NCBI GenBank assembly: GCA_963703125.1 | Contig: OY969790.1 | Coordinates: 2,294,001 to 2,358,000 of the forward strand | Length of the DNA: 64,000 nt | Reading direction: 5' to 3' | Source of the DNA: MFD04716-140 sp963703125 | Lineage (GTDB): Bacteria; Bacteroidota; Bacteroidia; Flavobacteriales; Flavobacteriaceae | In this document: piece by piece, positions 1-7,775 of the stretch | How the letters are laid out: each line of letters opens with the position of its first letter | Numbering within the stretch: position 1 is the stretch's first letter | The notes under the pieces: model-generated | The model's input: only the letters and a program-made list of their open reading frames with translations | Database searches by the model: none | Told to the model about the DNA's origin: nothing | Made by a program: the position numbers and the translations under genes

Positions 1-512
1 ATTTGGACGGAAAGAGTTTCGCAAATAGTTTTCAATTAGAAGTGAACCATGAAATTTTGCCAAGGTTGGAAGTACGAACGGCCTATAAATTTTATGATGT
101 ACAGACCGATTTTCAAACGGGACTTTTGCAAAAACCACTACAAGCGAAACACCGCTTTTTTGCCAATTTGGGATACAACACCCAATTAAAGGAAAATGGT
201 GCCCAGTGGAAATTTGATTATACTTTGCATACACTTGGAGAGCAAAGGTTGCCGTCTACGCTATCCAACCCTGAAGAATTTAGACTACCGGAAAATTCTG
301 AACCCTATAGCTTAATGAATGCCCAGATTACCAAAGTTTTTTCCAAATCTTTTGAAGTTTATGCGGGTGGGGAGAATTTGACTAATTTTAAACAAGAGAA
401 TCCGGTCTTGGGCTCAGAAGATCCATTTGGCCCATATTTTGATACCAGCATCGTTTATGCACCCATTATGGGAAGAATGTTCTATGCCGGTTTTAGATAT
501 AAATTACTTTAA
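1..512 (+). CDS. TonB-dependent receptor, C-terminal fragment
   Basis: This is the 3' end of a gene that starts before the window, leaving about 169 residues. The visible part alternates aromatic and polar residues in beta strands and closes with YAGFRYKL and a stop, the usual last strand of a TonB-dependent outer-membrane receptor barrel. A phrase like VYAGGENLTNF in the penultimate region is also typical of these receptors, where it marks one of the last strands. The substrate cannot be read from this fragment. The secreted heavy-metal-binding protein that follows suggests metal or siderophore uptake or copper handling, but that is inference. Confidence 0.85.
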   Translation, partial: LDGKSFANSFQLEVNHEILPRLEVRTAYKFYDVQTDFQTGLLQKPLQAKHRFFANLGYNTQLKENGAQWKFDYTLHTLGEQRLPSTLSNPEEFRLPENSEPYSLMNAQITKVFSKSFEVYAGGENLTNFKQENPVLGSEDPFGPYFDTSIVYAPIMGRMFYAGFRYKLL

Positions 513-564
513 AATGAATTCAGGGCATGATAAGGCCATTGTTAATTAAATAAAAATGTTTCAA

Positions 565-921
565 ATGAAAAAAATAGTTTTAGGATTTGCCGCTTTGCTT
601 TTCTCTGCGGTAGTTTTTTCCCAAGAGAAGAATAAGAAAATGACCTTTGAAGTTGATGGTAAATGCGATATGTGTAAAATGAGAATTGAAAAGGCAGCCT
701 TGGGTGTAGCTGGTGTGAAATATGCCCTGTGGGACATACCTTCACATCAATTGTCATTAATCATTGATGAACGCAAAACAGACCCCATGAAAATTAAAAC
801 GGCTTTGGTCACGGTGGGCCATGATACAAAAGAATTGAAGGCTACGGAAGAAGCCTATAACAGTGTACATCCTTGTTGCCGATATAGGGAGGACAACACC
901 AATGATAGCGGGACACACTAA
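565..921 (+). CDS. Secreted heavy-metal-associated (HMA) domain protein
   Basis: A protein of about 118 residues with an N-terminal signal peptide (hydrophobic LGFAALLFSAVVFS, then Gln-Glu). An HMA/copper-chaperone fold follows, with the metal-binding loop KCDMCKMRIE (CxxC), then VAGVKYALWD and a late HPCCRYRE Cys pair. HMA proteins bind Cu(I) or other soft metals through the CxxC. The signal peptide places this one in the periplasm or on an envelope face. The ATG at 565 starts directly at the signal peptide (MKK). An in-frame ATG at 556 would add three residues. It lies about 50 bp after a TonB receptor gene on the same strand and is probably cotranscribed with it. Confidence 0.8.
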   Translation: MKKIVLGFAALLFSAVVFSQEKNKKMTFEVDGKCDMCKMRIEKAALGVAGVKYALWDIPSHQLSLIIDERKTDPMKIKTALVTVGHDTKELKATEEAYNSVHPCCRYREDNTNDSGTH

Positions 922-1079
922 AAGTCAAAATTCAGCGTTATTCTGAAAATAAGTGCTATGTTTTGCTTTGTGGGCATAGTTACATTGGGTAGGGTTCATT
1001 TCAAAAAGGATTATGGATACGTGCCCTGATCAACACAAGAAAAAAAACATCTAATATTGAAATTTTAATTGTTTCAATC

Positions 1080-1172
1080 ATGGCAACAGCAAAAAAAGCG
1101 GCCCCTAAAGCCGCAGCCAAAAAAGCAGCTCCCAAGGCAGCTGCCAAAAAGGCTCCAGCAAAGAAGAAGTAA
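1080..1172 (+). CDS. 30-residue Lys/Ala/Pro-rich histone-tail-like peptide
   Basis: An ATG-to-TAA frame of 30 residues made only of Lys, Ala and Pro apart from the initial MAT. It consists of two copies of a nine-residue unit (KKAAPKAAA), then KKAPAKKK. The two DNA copies differ in six of nine codons, and every difference is synonymous, which argues that the peptide is translated and under selection. The composition matches C-terminal tails of histone H1-like bacterial proteins and the Lys-rich tail of TopA in this window, so nucleic-acid binding is a reasonable inference. There is no globular domain. A strong hairpin terminator follows at once, so this looks like a short independent transcript. 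Confidence 0.6.
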   Translation: MATAKKAAPKAAAKKAAPKAAAKKAPAKKK

Positions 1173-1206
1173 TTTATTGGGGTTTATACAATAAACCTTG
1201 AACTCA

Positions 1207-1236
1207 AAAAAAACCACCCGATGAGGGTGGTTTTTA
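1207..1236 (+). terminator. Intrinsic terminator shared by convergent genes
   Basis: Stem AAACCACCC (1211-1219), loop GATGA, stem GGGTGGTTT (1225-1233), flanked by an A-run on the left and a T-run on the right, so it can work in both directions. It ends the 30-residue peptide gene on the plus strand. The stop codon of the minus-strand gene (1234-1236) sits at its right edge. Confidence 0.85.
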
Positions 1237-3633
1237 GTTTAAACTAAGGATCTTTATCTCCGAGACCAAAGTGCCGTCCTCGGCCATGCCCTCAATGAAA
1301 AGTTTCACGTTTTTAAGACCGTAGTCTGGAAAGTTCATTTCGCCAGTGCCATTGGTCCCTATTTTTAAAGATGGCTCCCAATGTACCGTGCCATACTCCA
1401 AATAGTCTTCATTGTTATAGGAAGAGAACTTCGGGTTGTAGTATTGTCTGGGTCTGCTAAAGCCTTCAGTGGCAAGTACTTTGGCAACCTGTGCAACTTC
1501 CTCTTGCACCATCCCTGAGCCATATTTACTATCAATATAAATTGTACCACCAAGACTACCGTCAAGGCCTGATAGATGTTCATAATAAACTTCATCAATC
1601 ATATTCGTAGGGGTCATAAAAAATTGAAATGGTAATTGTTCCAAAATGTTAATGTCCCTATTTATATTGAAGACAACAGAACCGTCAAAATAGACAACTG
1701 GAGGCGGTACATTTGATTTTGCCAAGAGTACTTTTTTACCATTTACATCGGTGGTAATTCTAAACCCTAGCCTTCGAAGCAAATCTTCCAATTGAGGACT
1801 TTTGGTAACCTCATCTTTGGTTATTTTTTTTCCTTCCATTCCAACCGTGGGACCGTGGGTCCTTTTTAATGTATTCTCGATCTTTTTCTCGGTTACGGTC
1901 ACATTGTCTAATGCGATGGTATTGTCCTCGACAATGTCCCTTAGCGCTATGGACTTTTCCGAAACATTATCCGATAGTCCCAGGAGTTCCATGGATTTTA
2001 TCGCTGGAATGGATTCGGTATCCATTTTCGGGAAAAAATTGACATTGACAGATGGCTTTTTGGTCTGTCCCTTTCTGTTCACCAATGAAAATTGCAGGGT
2101 ATCCCCTTTTATGATATTGAGATGTTCTATCGAAAACCGATTCTTAGGATCCGTTGGCAACAAACGGAAGCCGTCGGCATCGCTCTGGGACAACATTACC
2201 AGGTGATCGGGATCATATTTGATGTTCAGGAGTGTTCCCTTGAGCTCAAACCCTGTTTCATTCGGGAAATTTTCCTTAGGTGGGTTCTTGAAGATATCGT
2301 CCCATTCGTAGCGGCTCCATCCTTGTGTCAACAGTAGGTTGTCCAGCTCAAAGCTTTTTTTACGATCCATTTCCCTGAAATAGTGGGCAGGATGTTCCAC
2401 GGCACTTTTTAGATAGGGCTTGAGAAGGAAGCTTGACAATATGGACTGATCTCCGCTCCCTGCCAAAGTTTCTTCCGGCAAAACGGAAACGCTCAGACTT
2501 ATTGGGCTGTTCTTCTCGGAGTACAGGTTCAGTTTGATTCTCACGGAGTCCTTTGCAAATGTGGGCCGTTCAAGGTCAACGGCAATCTCGGCCGATTTTT
2601 TATTGAGGTCGTTGTAGAATAGCCGTTCGGCAATGGGTCTTAAATCGTTGCCAAAAAGCGTAATGATATTGATGCCCGGCAACAACCTGTCCTTCCCGAT
2701 TAAAACGGTCTTTCGACCTTCGTCCAGCTGAAATTCGGTAAGCGTTATGATGCCATTTTGGTGTACCGCGAGATATAAGTCGTTTCCTTTCAATTCGGGA
2801 TAGGTCTCCTCGTTGGCCGCCAATGCGATGGCCAATCGGTCCTCGATCAGGTTGTTAATCGACAATGTAATGCCTTTCTCCTCTGCTTTGGGAAGTTGTC
2901 CGGTAATTTCGGAACCGTTAGACAATCGGATTTGTGTGATATAGGATCTATTTTTTTGGGGCGAGAAAATGAATTTTCCTATCCCATATTCGTTGCTGGT
3001 AAGGTCGTTGACCACGACCTCGCCCAAATCGTTCAAAATCTGCCCGCTCTTTATCGGCGAGCCTTTGCCATTTTGATCGGTAATCCGGAACCCAACCGAG
3101 TTTTCAAGTCCCTGTACCAAATGCCCGCCTTCTGGAAGGAACTCGACATTGTAAGTGATACTCTCAATACTATCGGCAACAGGTTGAACGTCTCCATCGC
3201 CCAGAACTGTCAATTCCTGTTGGTAGGCACCATCCTCCTTAAAGTTCCGCATCCAATTGGTATGGGCTCTTATATAAAGTTCGTCAGTGGCCCAAGTAGA
3301 GTCGATAAGAATATGTCCAGAACCCATGCCGCCTTCGATAGGGAACACTTCTTTAATAAGTTCTTTCCCCTCGGAGTTGTAAATACCGCAGTAAAGATTC
3401 GTTGGTTCGACAGCAGGTTTCCCGGTCCTGATGTCATACAGGTAGGCGGCGAACCAGATTTCCTCCCCTTTAAGGTAGACGGACTTGTTCAACTGTAGGT
3501 GGGCCTTTTGTCGCGGGAGCTCAAAATAGTTGGTATAAGCGTTTTTCACCGAATCGATATCCCGATTTTGAGAATGTAGAAAAGGCAAGAGAAAAAGAGC
3601 CAAGAGAAACGGAAGTGTTAAACGTATTTTCAT
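1234..3633 (-). CDS. Secreted MG2-domain / TonB-plug-like protein
   Basis: A 799-residue exported protein with a clear N-terminal signal peptide ending near LPFLHSQ. The first 150 residues resemble an alpha-2-macroglobulin MG2 strand domain (YLKGEEIWFAAYLYD, then LYIRAHTNWMRNF). The middle is a long beta-rich region. The last 200 residues contain a plug-domain-like stretch (VVYFDGSVVFN, then MIDEVYYEHLSGLDGSLGG), but no beta-barrel follows. Proteins of this architecture are common in Flavobacteriia and are often misnamed TonB-dependent receptors. Their function is unknown; a surface or periplasmic scaffold role is a guess. It is transcribed alone and converges with the peptide gene. Confidence 0.75.
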   Translation of the reverse strand: MKIRLTLPFLLALFLLPFLHSQNRDIDSVKNAYTNYFELPRQKAHLQLNKSVYLKGEEIWFAAYLYDIRTGKPAVEPTNLYCGIYNSEGKELIKEVFPIEGGMGSGHILIDSTWATDELYIRAHTNWMRNFKEDGAYQQELTVLGDGDVQPVADSIESITYNVEFLPEGGHLVQGLENSVGFRITDQNGKGSPIKSGQILNDLGEVVVNDLTSNEYGIGKFIFSPQKNRSYITQIRLSNGSEITGQLPKAEEKGITLSINNLIEDRLAIALAANEETYPELKGNDLYLAVHQNGIITLTEFQLDEGRKTVLIGKDRLLPGINIITLFGNDLRPIAERLFYNDLNKKSAEIAVDLERPTFAKDSVRIKLNLYSEKNSPISLSVSVLPEETLAGSGDQSILSSFLLKPYLKSAVEHPAHYFREMDRKKSFELDNLLLTQGWSRYEWDDIFKNPPKENFPNETGFELKGTLLNIKYDPDHLVMLSQSDADGFRLLPTDPKNRFSIEHLNIIKGDTLQFSLVNRKGQTKKPSVNVNFFPKMDTESIPAIKSMELLGLSDNVSEKSIALRDIVEDNTIALDNVTVTEKKIENTLKRTHGPTVGMEGKKITKDEVTKSPQLEDLLRRLGFRITTDVNGKKVLLAKSNVPPPVVYFDGSVVFNINRDINILEQLPFQFFMTPTNMIDEVYYEHLSGLDGSLGGTIYIDSKYGSGMVQEEVAQVAKVLATEGFSRPRQYYNPKFSSYNNEDYLEYGTVHWEPSLKIGTNGTGEMNFPDYGLKNVKLFIEGMAEDGTLVSEIKILSLN

Positions 3634-3687
3634 TTAGGCAGTTTTACATCTAAAAATAGTAATAAAAAACGCACAATATTAATGCCA

Positions 3688-3727
3688 AAAAAACCGCCCT
3701 AACTTAAATAGTCAGAGCGGTTTCTTT
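3688..3727 (-). terminator. Intrinsic terminator of the groES-groEL operon
   Basis: Read on the minus strand: AAACCGCTCT, a loop of about ten bases, then AGGGCGGTTTTTTT. The stem is nine pairs with one mismatch, followed by a seven-T run. It lies about 50 bp past the groEL stop codon. Confidence 0.8.
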
Positions 3728-3776
3728 TAAAGAATTTCACATAAACTTTTAATAGTTTATGCAGTCTATTTTTGGA

Positions 3777-5411
3777 CTACATCATTCCGGGCATTCCGCC
3801 ACCATGACCATGTCCGCCACCAGCAGGGGCTTCCTCCTTAATATCTGTTAGTGCACACTCGGTAGTTAGAATCATACCTGCAACAGAGGCTGCATTTTCC
3901 AACGCAACACGAGTAACTTTTTTAGGATCAATGATGCCTGCTTTAAGCATGTCAACATATTTCTCTGATTTGGCATCATAACCATAATCCCCTTTTCCTT
4001 CAAGTATTTTGGCTATAACTACAGAACCTTCACCACCTGCATTTTCAACAATGGTTCTAAGTGGAGATTCAATGGCTCTTGCCACAATTTGAATACCGGT
4101 TTCCTCATCGGCATTTTCTGCTTTTATTTTGGATAGGGAAGCTTTGGCCCTGATCAGGGCAACACCACCACCGGCAACGATACCTTCTTCGACGGCCGCT
4201 CTTGTAGCGTGCAATGCATCGTCAACACGATCTTTCTTTTCTTTCATTTCAACCTCTGACGCAGCACCCACATAAAGTACGGCGACACCGCCGGCCAATT
4301 TTGCCAAACGTTCCTGAAGCTTTTCCTTGTCATAATCAGATGTAGTGGTCTCTATTTGAGATTTGATCTGACTTACCCTTGCCTTTATATCTTTAGGGGC
4401 ACCACCACCATTTACAATAGTTGTATTGTCCTTATCGATGGATACTTTTTCGCAAGTACCCAGCATATCGAGTGTGGTGTTGTCCAAAGAGAAACCTCTT
4501 TCTTCCGAAATTACAGTTGCTTTGGTCAGAATGGCAATATCTTCCAACATTGCTTTTCTTCGGTCACCGAATCCAGGTGCTTTTACAGCCGCAATCTTTA
4601 AAGAGCCTCTTAACTTGTTCACCACCAAAGTAGCCAATGCTTCTCCGTCAACATCTTCTGCAATGATCAATAATGGTTTTCCAGATTGGGCAACAGGCTC
4701 CAAAACAGGAAGTAAATCCTTCATTGAAGAGATTTTCTTATCATATAATAAGATATATGGATTCTCAAGATCAGAAGTCATTTTTTCTGAATCGGTAACG
4801 AAGTAAGGAGATAAATAACCTCTGTCAAATTGCATACCTTCCACAACATCTACATAAGTGTCCGTTCCTTTGGCTTCTTCAACAGTAATTACACCCTCTT
4901 TACCCACTTTCCCAAAAGCGGTTGCTATCAGGTCACCAATCATCTCATCATTGTTTGATGAAATAGCGGCAACTTGCTTAATTTTTTCAGAGGAATCACC
5001 AACTTTTTTAGTTTGTTTGGCCAAATCGGCTACAATAGCTTCAACCGCTTTGTCAATACCTCTTTTCAAATCCATCGGATTTGCCCCAGCTGCTACGTTC
5101 TTTAATCCTTCTTTAACGATCGCTTGTGCCAGGACAGTGGCCGTTGTTGTACCATCACCGGCCAAATCGTTGGTTTTTGAGGCCACTTCTTTCACCATTT
5201 GCGCTCCCATGTTTTCAAGAGCATCTGCCAACTCAATTTCTTTTGCCACAGTAACACCATCCTTGGTTACCACTGGTGCACCAAATGATTTACTGATAAT
5301 AACATTTCTTCCTTTGGGTCCCAATGTTACTTTTACTGCATTTGCCAAGGCATCAACTCCTCTTTTTAGACCGTCACGAGCGTCGATGTCAAATTTTATA
5401 TCTTTTGCCAT
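3777..5411 (-). CDS. groL: Chaperonin GroEL (60 kDa)
   Basis: A 544-residue ATP-driven chaperonin, full length for the family. It starts MAKDIKFD, carries the nucleotide loop VTLGPKGRNV and the segment DGTTTATVLAQ, and ends in the flexible tail GGGMPGMM. I chose the ATG at 5411 because family alignment begins at MAKDIKF. A GTG further upstream (5459) would add 16 residues that do not belong to GroEL. The gene is the second of the groES-groEL operon with an 87-bp spacer and ends at a strong terminator. Here the tail carries extra His (GGGHGHGGGMPG). Confidence 0.99.
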   Translation of the reverse strand: MAKDIKFDIDARDGLKRGVDALANAVKVTLGPKGRNVIISKSFGAPVVTKDGVTVAKEIELADALENMGAQMVKEVASKTNDLAGDGTTTATVLAQAIVKEGLKNVAAGANPMDLKRGIDKAVEAIVADLAKQTKKVGDSSEKIKQVAAISSNNDEMIGDLIATAFGKVGKEGVITVEEAKGTDTYVDVVEGMQFDRGYLSPYFVTDSEKMTSDLENPYILLYDKKISSMKDLLPVLEPVAQSGKPLLIIAEDVDGEALATLVVNKLRGSLKIAAVKAPGFGDRRKAMLEDIAILTKATVISEERGFSLDNTTLDMLGTCEKVSIDKDNTTIVNGGGAPKDIKARVSQIKSQIETTTSDYDKEKLQERLAKLAGGVAVLYVGAASEVEMKEKKDRVDDALHATRAAVEEGIVAGGGVALIRAKASLSKIKAENADEETGIQIVARAIESPLRTIVENAGGEGSVVIAKILEGKGDYGYDAKSEKYVDMLKAGIIDPKKVTRVALENAASVAGMILTTECALTDIKEEAPAGGGHGHGGGMPGMM

Positions 5412-5498
5412 AATTGCGTATTGTTTTAAAATTAATTTTCCAATTACAAGACCATTCACCTCCTTTTTTAGGAAGATGGTTCTAGAATTGGTATGTTT

Positions 5499-5777
5499 TT
5501 AGATTATTGCTAAAATGTCACTTTCGCGCATCATTAAGTAATCGACGCCCCCTAGTTTTAATTCAGTTCCGGCATATTTACCATAAAGAACGGTTTCACC
5601 TACTTTTACGGTAATCTTATCATCCTTAGTACCAGGACCTACAGCCACAACTTTTCCTTTTTGAGGTTTTTCTTTTGCGGTATCTGGAATATAAAGTCCA
5701 GATGCTGTTTTAGTCTCAGCCGCCATGGGCTCTATAAGAACTCTGTCCGCCAATGGTTTAATACTTACTTTAGCCAT
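5499..5777 (-). CDS. groS: Co-chaperonin GroES
   Basis: A 92-residue protein, the normal length for GroES, starting KVSIKPLADRVLIEP and carrying the mobile-loop region around residues 18-32 (ETKTASGLYIP). It ends with DYLMMRESDILAI. GroES caps the GroEL ring during protein folding in the cytoplasm. It is the first gene of the operon. The upstream region lacks an obvious housekeeping TAnnTTTG element but carries a -24/-12 type motif about 40-57 bp before the ATG. Confidence 0.99.
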   Translation of the reverse strand: MAKVSIKPLADRVLIEPMAAETKTASGLYIPDTAKEKPQKGKVVAVGPGTKDDKITVKVGETVLYGKYAGTELKLGGVDYLMMRESDILAII

Positions 5778-5816
5778 ATTACGTTGTTTTTAAATTGATT
5801 TATTTAGTGTTTGACA

Positions 5817-5835
5817 TGGCAGAAATTGTGCCAAT
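5817..5835 (-). promoter_or_regulatory. Sigma-54-like (-24/-12) promoter before groES
   Basis: On the minus strand the sequence TTGGCACAATTTCTGCCA has TGGCAC at -24 and TGC at -12, with exactly ten bases between the GG and GC pairs, matching the RpoN consensus TGGCAC-N5-TTGC at all but one position. The predicted start would leave a leader of about 30 nt before groES. The core is also an inverted repeat (TGGCA-N7-TGCCA), so an operator is an alternative. A sigma-54 activator gene lies 2-3 kb upstream. Confidence 0.55.
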
Positions 5836-5864
5836 AGATGTAAACTGACATTTTGTTAAAATAA

Positions 5865-5898
5865 AAATGCCAGCTTGTCATTTTGGCTGGCATTTTTT
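5865..5898 (-). terminator. Intrinsic terminator after secG
   Basis: Stem AAATGCCAGC (5865-5874) and GCTGGCATTT (5886-5895) with T-runs on both outer sides. It lies about 20 bp past the secG stop codon and closes the miaB-to-secG operon before the groES promoter. Confidence 0.8.
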
Positions 5899-5917
5899 CG
5901 ATTTTTTATGGATTGTG

Positions 5918-6289
5918 TTAAATACTGTCCGTTGGATCCACTTGATTCGTGGCAGGTGTCGGTACGACCTCGGGCACCGCTTCCGGCACTGTCTCAGGAA
6001 CGGTTGTTTCTATATCGTCCCCTTGAAGCAATTTAGAATCGGCATCACCAAAATTGCCTTTAAGGGCAATATTGGAAGTCAATATTAGAACTACCAAAAG
6101 TATGGCCAATGTCCATGTACTTTTGTCTAAAAAGTCACCGGTTTTTTTAACTCCACCGACTATTTGGGAACCACCGCCCCCGAATGAAGATGATAACCCG
6201 CCGCCTTTTGGATTCTGCACCATTATTACCAATACTAAAAGAAAGCAAACTATGATGATAAGAATCAGGAATATTGAAAATGTACTCAT
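5918..6289 (-). CDS. secG: Preprotein translocase subunit SecG
   Basis: A 123-residue inner-membrane protein with two transmembrane helices (about residues 4-23 and 59-75) joined by the SecG loop VQNPKGGGLSSSFGG. SecG joins SecYE to help protein export. The C-terminal tail is Pro/Val/Glu-rich and longer than in E. coli, as is common in Flavobacteriia. It is the last gene of a five-gene minus-strand operon, five bases after the TPR gene stop, and is followed by a terminator. Confidence 0.95.
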   Translation of the reverse strand: MSTFSIFLILIIIVCFLLVLVIMVQNPKGGGLSSSFGGGGSQIVGGVKKTGDFLDKSTWTLAILLVVLILTSNIALKGNFGDADSKLLQGDDIETTVPETVPEAVPEVVPTPATNQVDPTDSI

Positions 6290-6294
6290 TACCC

Positions 6295-7227
6295 TTAAAT
6301 ATTTTCTTTTTGAATTTTTTCTACCGCTTTAATTCGGTCTGCAAAGAAACCACTTTTTTCCGGATATTTCAAACTTAAAATTTTGTAGGCCTGGATGGCT
6401 TTTTTGTACTTTTTTTGCTCCAAATACACCTTTGCCAAGGTCTCGGTCATCAATTCATTTTTATCAAATGAAATAGAGTCTTTTATATTGACTTCGGTCT
6501 TAGAATTTTCGTTGGGAACAATTTTAGGATTTACTTCCAAGAATTTGTCGATGCGTTCAAACCTCTCTTTTCTAATGACCTCCCCATCATCTGAGATGTC
6601 TTTTGAAATTACCTTTCGCTTAGGATCAACACTTTCTTTCGGCTCTCTAATTATTGGTTTAAAGGATGTCAATTGCAACCATTCCCCAAATGAGTGTTTT
6701 TCATTTTTAGTAAAGGGCAGTGGTTCGCCAAGTATTAAGTCATTAGAAATATGCTGCCCAACTTCTACATCTGATTCTTCTGTGGATACGGGATTTCTCG
6801 ATTCAAAAAGTTCCGGGTCCAAAATATGGTCGGCATCTTTTAATGTTCTGGGGAGCGGCCTATCTTCAGATTCCTCTATCAGATCTACAGGTTTCTTTAT
6901 TGCCGCAGATGCCTTTTCGGCCTTGGTTTCTTTTTCATTTAGCAAGTTTAACCTTCCTGAAATGGAGTCGGCAATACTATTCTGAAGAAATTCTTTGGAA
7001 GTTATATAATCAAAAAGAACATCTCGATCAGCGGTATGGGCAGCTGCTGTTTTAAGTGCGCCATTATATTTGAAACTGTTGTTGTTCTTGAGACCTTTTA
7101 AATGTAATGCCCTTGCCGCTTGAAAATAAGGATACTCTTTGATGACACTTTCCAATTGTTTGGATTGTTCCGCTGAAACAACTTTGTCAGGATTTTGAAG
7201 TAGATATGAAAAGTCCTTTACATTCAT
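6295..7227 (-). CDS. TPR-containing protein of the lptE-secG operon
   Basis: A 310-residue, mostly soluble protein without a signal peptide. The C-terminal 60 residues form tetratricopeptide helices (ETLAKVYLEQKKYKKAIQAY, then ILSLKYPEKSGFFADRI). The middle is acidic and low in complexity. The N-terminal 60 residues are helical and also repeat-like (YPYFQAARALHLKGLK). This gene sits between lptE and secG in many Flavobacteriia but has no established function. TPR domains bind proteins, so an adaptor role at the envelope is inferred only. Six-base spacing on both sides shows cotranscription. Confidence 0.75.
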   Translation of the reverse strand: MNVKDFSYLLQNPDKVVSAEQSKQLESVIKEYPYFQAARALHLKGLKNNNSFKYNGALKTAAAHTADRDVLFDYITSKEFLQNSIADSISGRLNLLNEKETKAEKASAAIKKPVDLIEESEDRPLPRTLKDADHILDPELFESRNPVSTEESDVEVGQHISNDLILGEPLPFTKNEKHSFGEWLQLTSFKPIIREPKESVDPKRKVISKDISDDGEVIRKERFERIDKFLEVNPKIVPNENSKTEVNIKDSISFDKNELMTETLAKVYLEQKKYKKAIQAYKILSLKYPEKSGFFADRIKAVEKIQKENI

Positions 7228-7233
7228 ATGATA

Positions 7234-7764
7234 TTACCAGTCGGCAAGTGATGCATTAAAAATATCTTGGGTAAGTCGCTCAAAAATAACCTCATGGGCT
7301 TCGTCCTTTACCGAGGAGAGCTGAGAAGCTGCCGGATAATCATAAAAGAAAGAAAACCTTTTTTCAAAATCCGAATCTTCCTTTGTTCTATTAAAAAACC
7401 TGACATTTACGGCAATGGAGAGCCTGTTTTGGGCAGCGGTCTGTTGCGCGGTTGCACTCATTGGGGAAATGCGATATTCTACTATTTCACCTTCGTAAAG
7501 TAAATCTGTGTTGCCAGTATTTATTAAAGTCAAAGTTGATTGGTTTAAAATCCTTTCTTGAAGGGCCTGTGTAAACTCACGGTCCATACCTGGTTCAAAA
7601 GTAGATCCTGGACTTTGGGTAGCGTAGTTTTGAAAATAATTTACCTGAAAGGTTTTCGCCTCACCTACGTTCCCACCTGTAAAATTATATATCCCACAAC
7701 CATAAATCATTGCGGTGGTAAATAAATAAAGAGCTATTATCTTAATTTTCTTCAAGGTGCTCAT
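7234..7764 (-). CDS. lptE: LPS-assembly lipoprotein LptE
   Basis: A 176-residue lipoprotein with a lipobox ending MIYGC (Cys 23), followed by YNFTGGNVGEAKTFQVNYFQN, the start of the LptE fold in Bacteroidota. Later, FTQALQERILNQSTLTLINTG fits the conserved strand-helix core. LptE plugs LptD and delivers LPS to the outer leaflet. The length fits the family. It is in the operon with miaB, the sigma-54 activator, the TPR gene and secG. Confidence 0.88.
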   Translation of the reverse strand: MSTLKKIKIIALYLFTTAMIYGCGIYNFTGGNVGEAKTFQVNYFQNYATQSPGSTFEPGMDREFTQALQERILNQSTLTLINTGNTDLLYEGEIVEYRISPMSATAQQTAAQNRLSIAVNVRFFNRTKEDSDFEKRFSFFYDYPAASQLSSVKDEAHEVIFERLTQDIFNASLADW

Positions 7765-7775
7765 TTCAATAAATT

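Noticed and set aside
2896..3498. 200-codon open frame on the plus strand opposite the MG2/plug protein
   Set aside because: It lies entirely inside a confident minus-strand gene and shows no signal, domain or start context.
5412..5459. GroEL start at GTG 5459 preceded by a perfect Shine-Dalgarno
   Set aside because: The extra 16 residues do not align with any GroEL N-terminus; MAKDIKFD at 5411 is the family start. The Shine-Dalgarno itself is kept as a finding.
4858..5502. Long open frame of 214 codons on the plus strand opposite groEL and the groES-groEL spacer
   Set aside because: It lies antisense to a certain GroEL gene, has no domain, and its composition (Ser/Thr/Ala/Phe/Ile-rich) is what the complement of GroEL codons gives.
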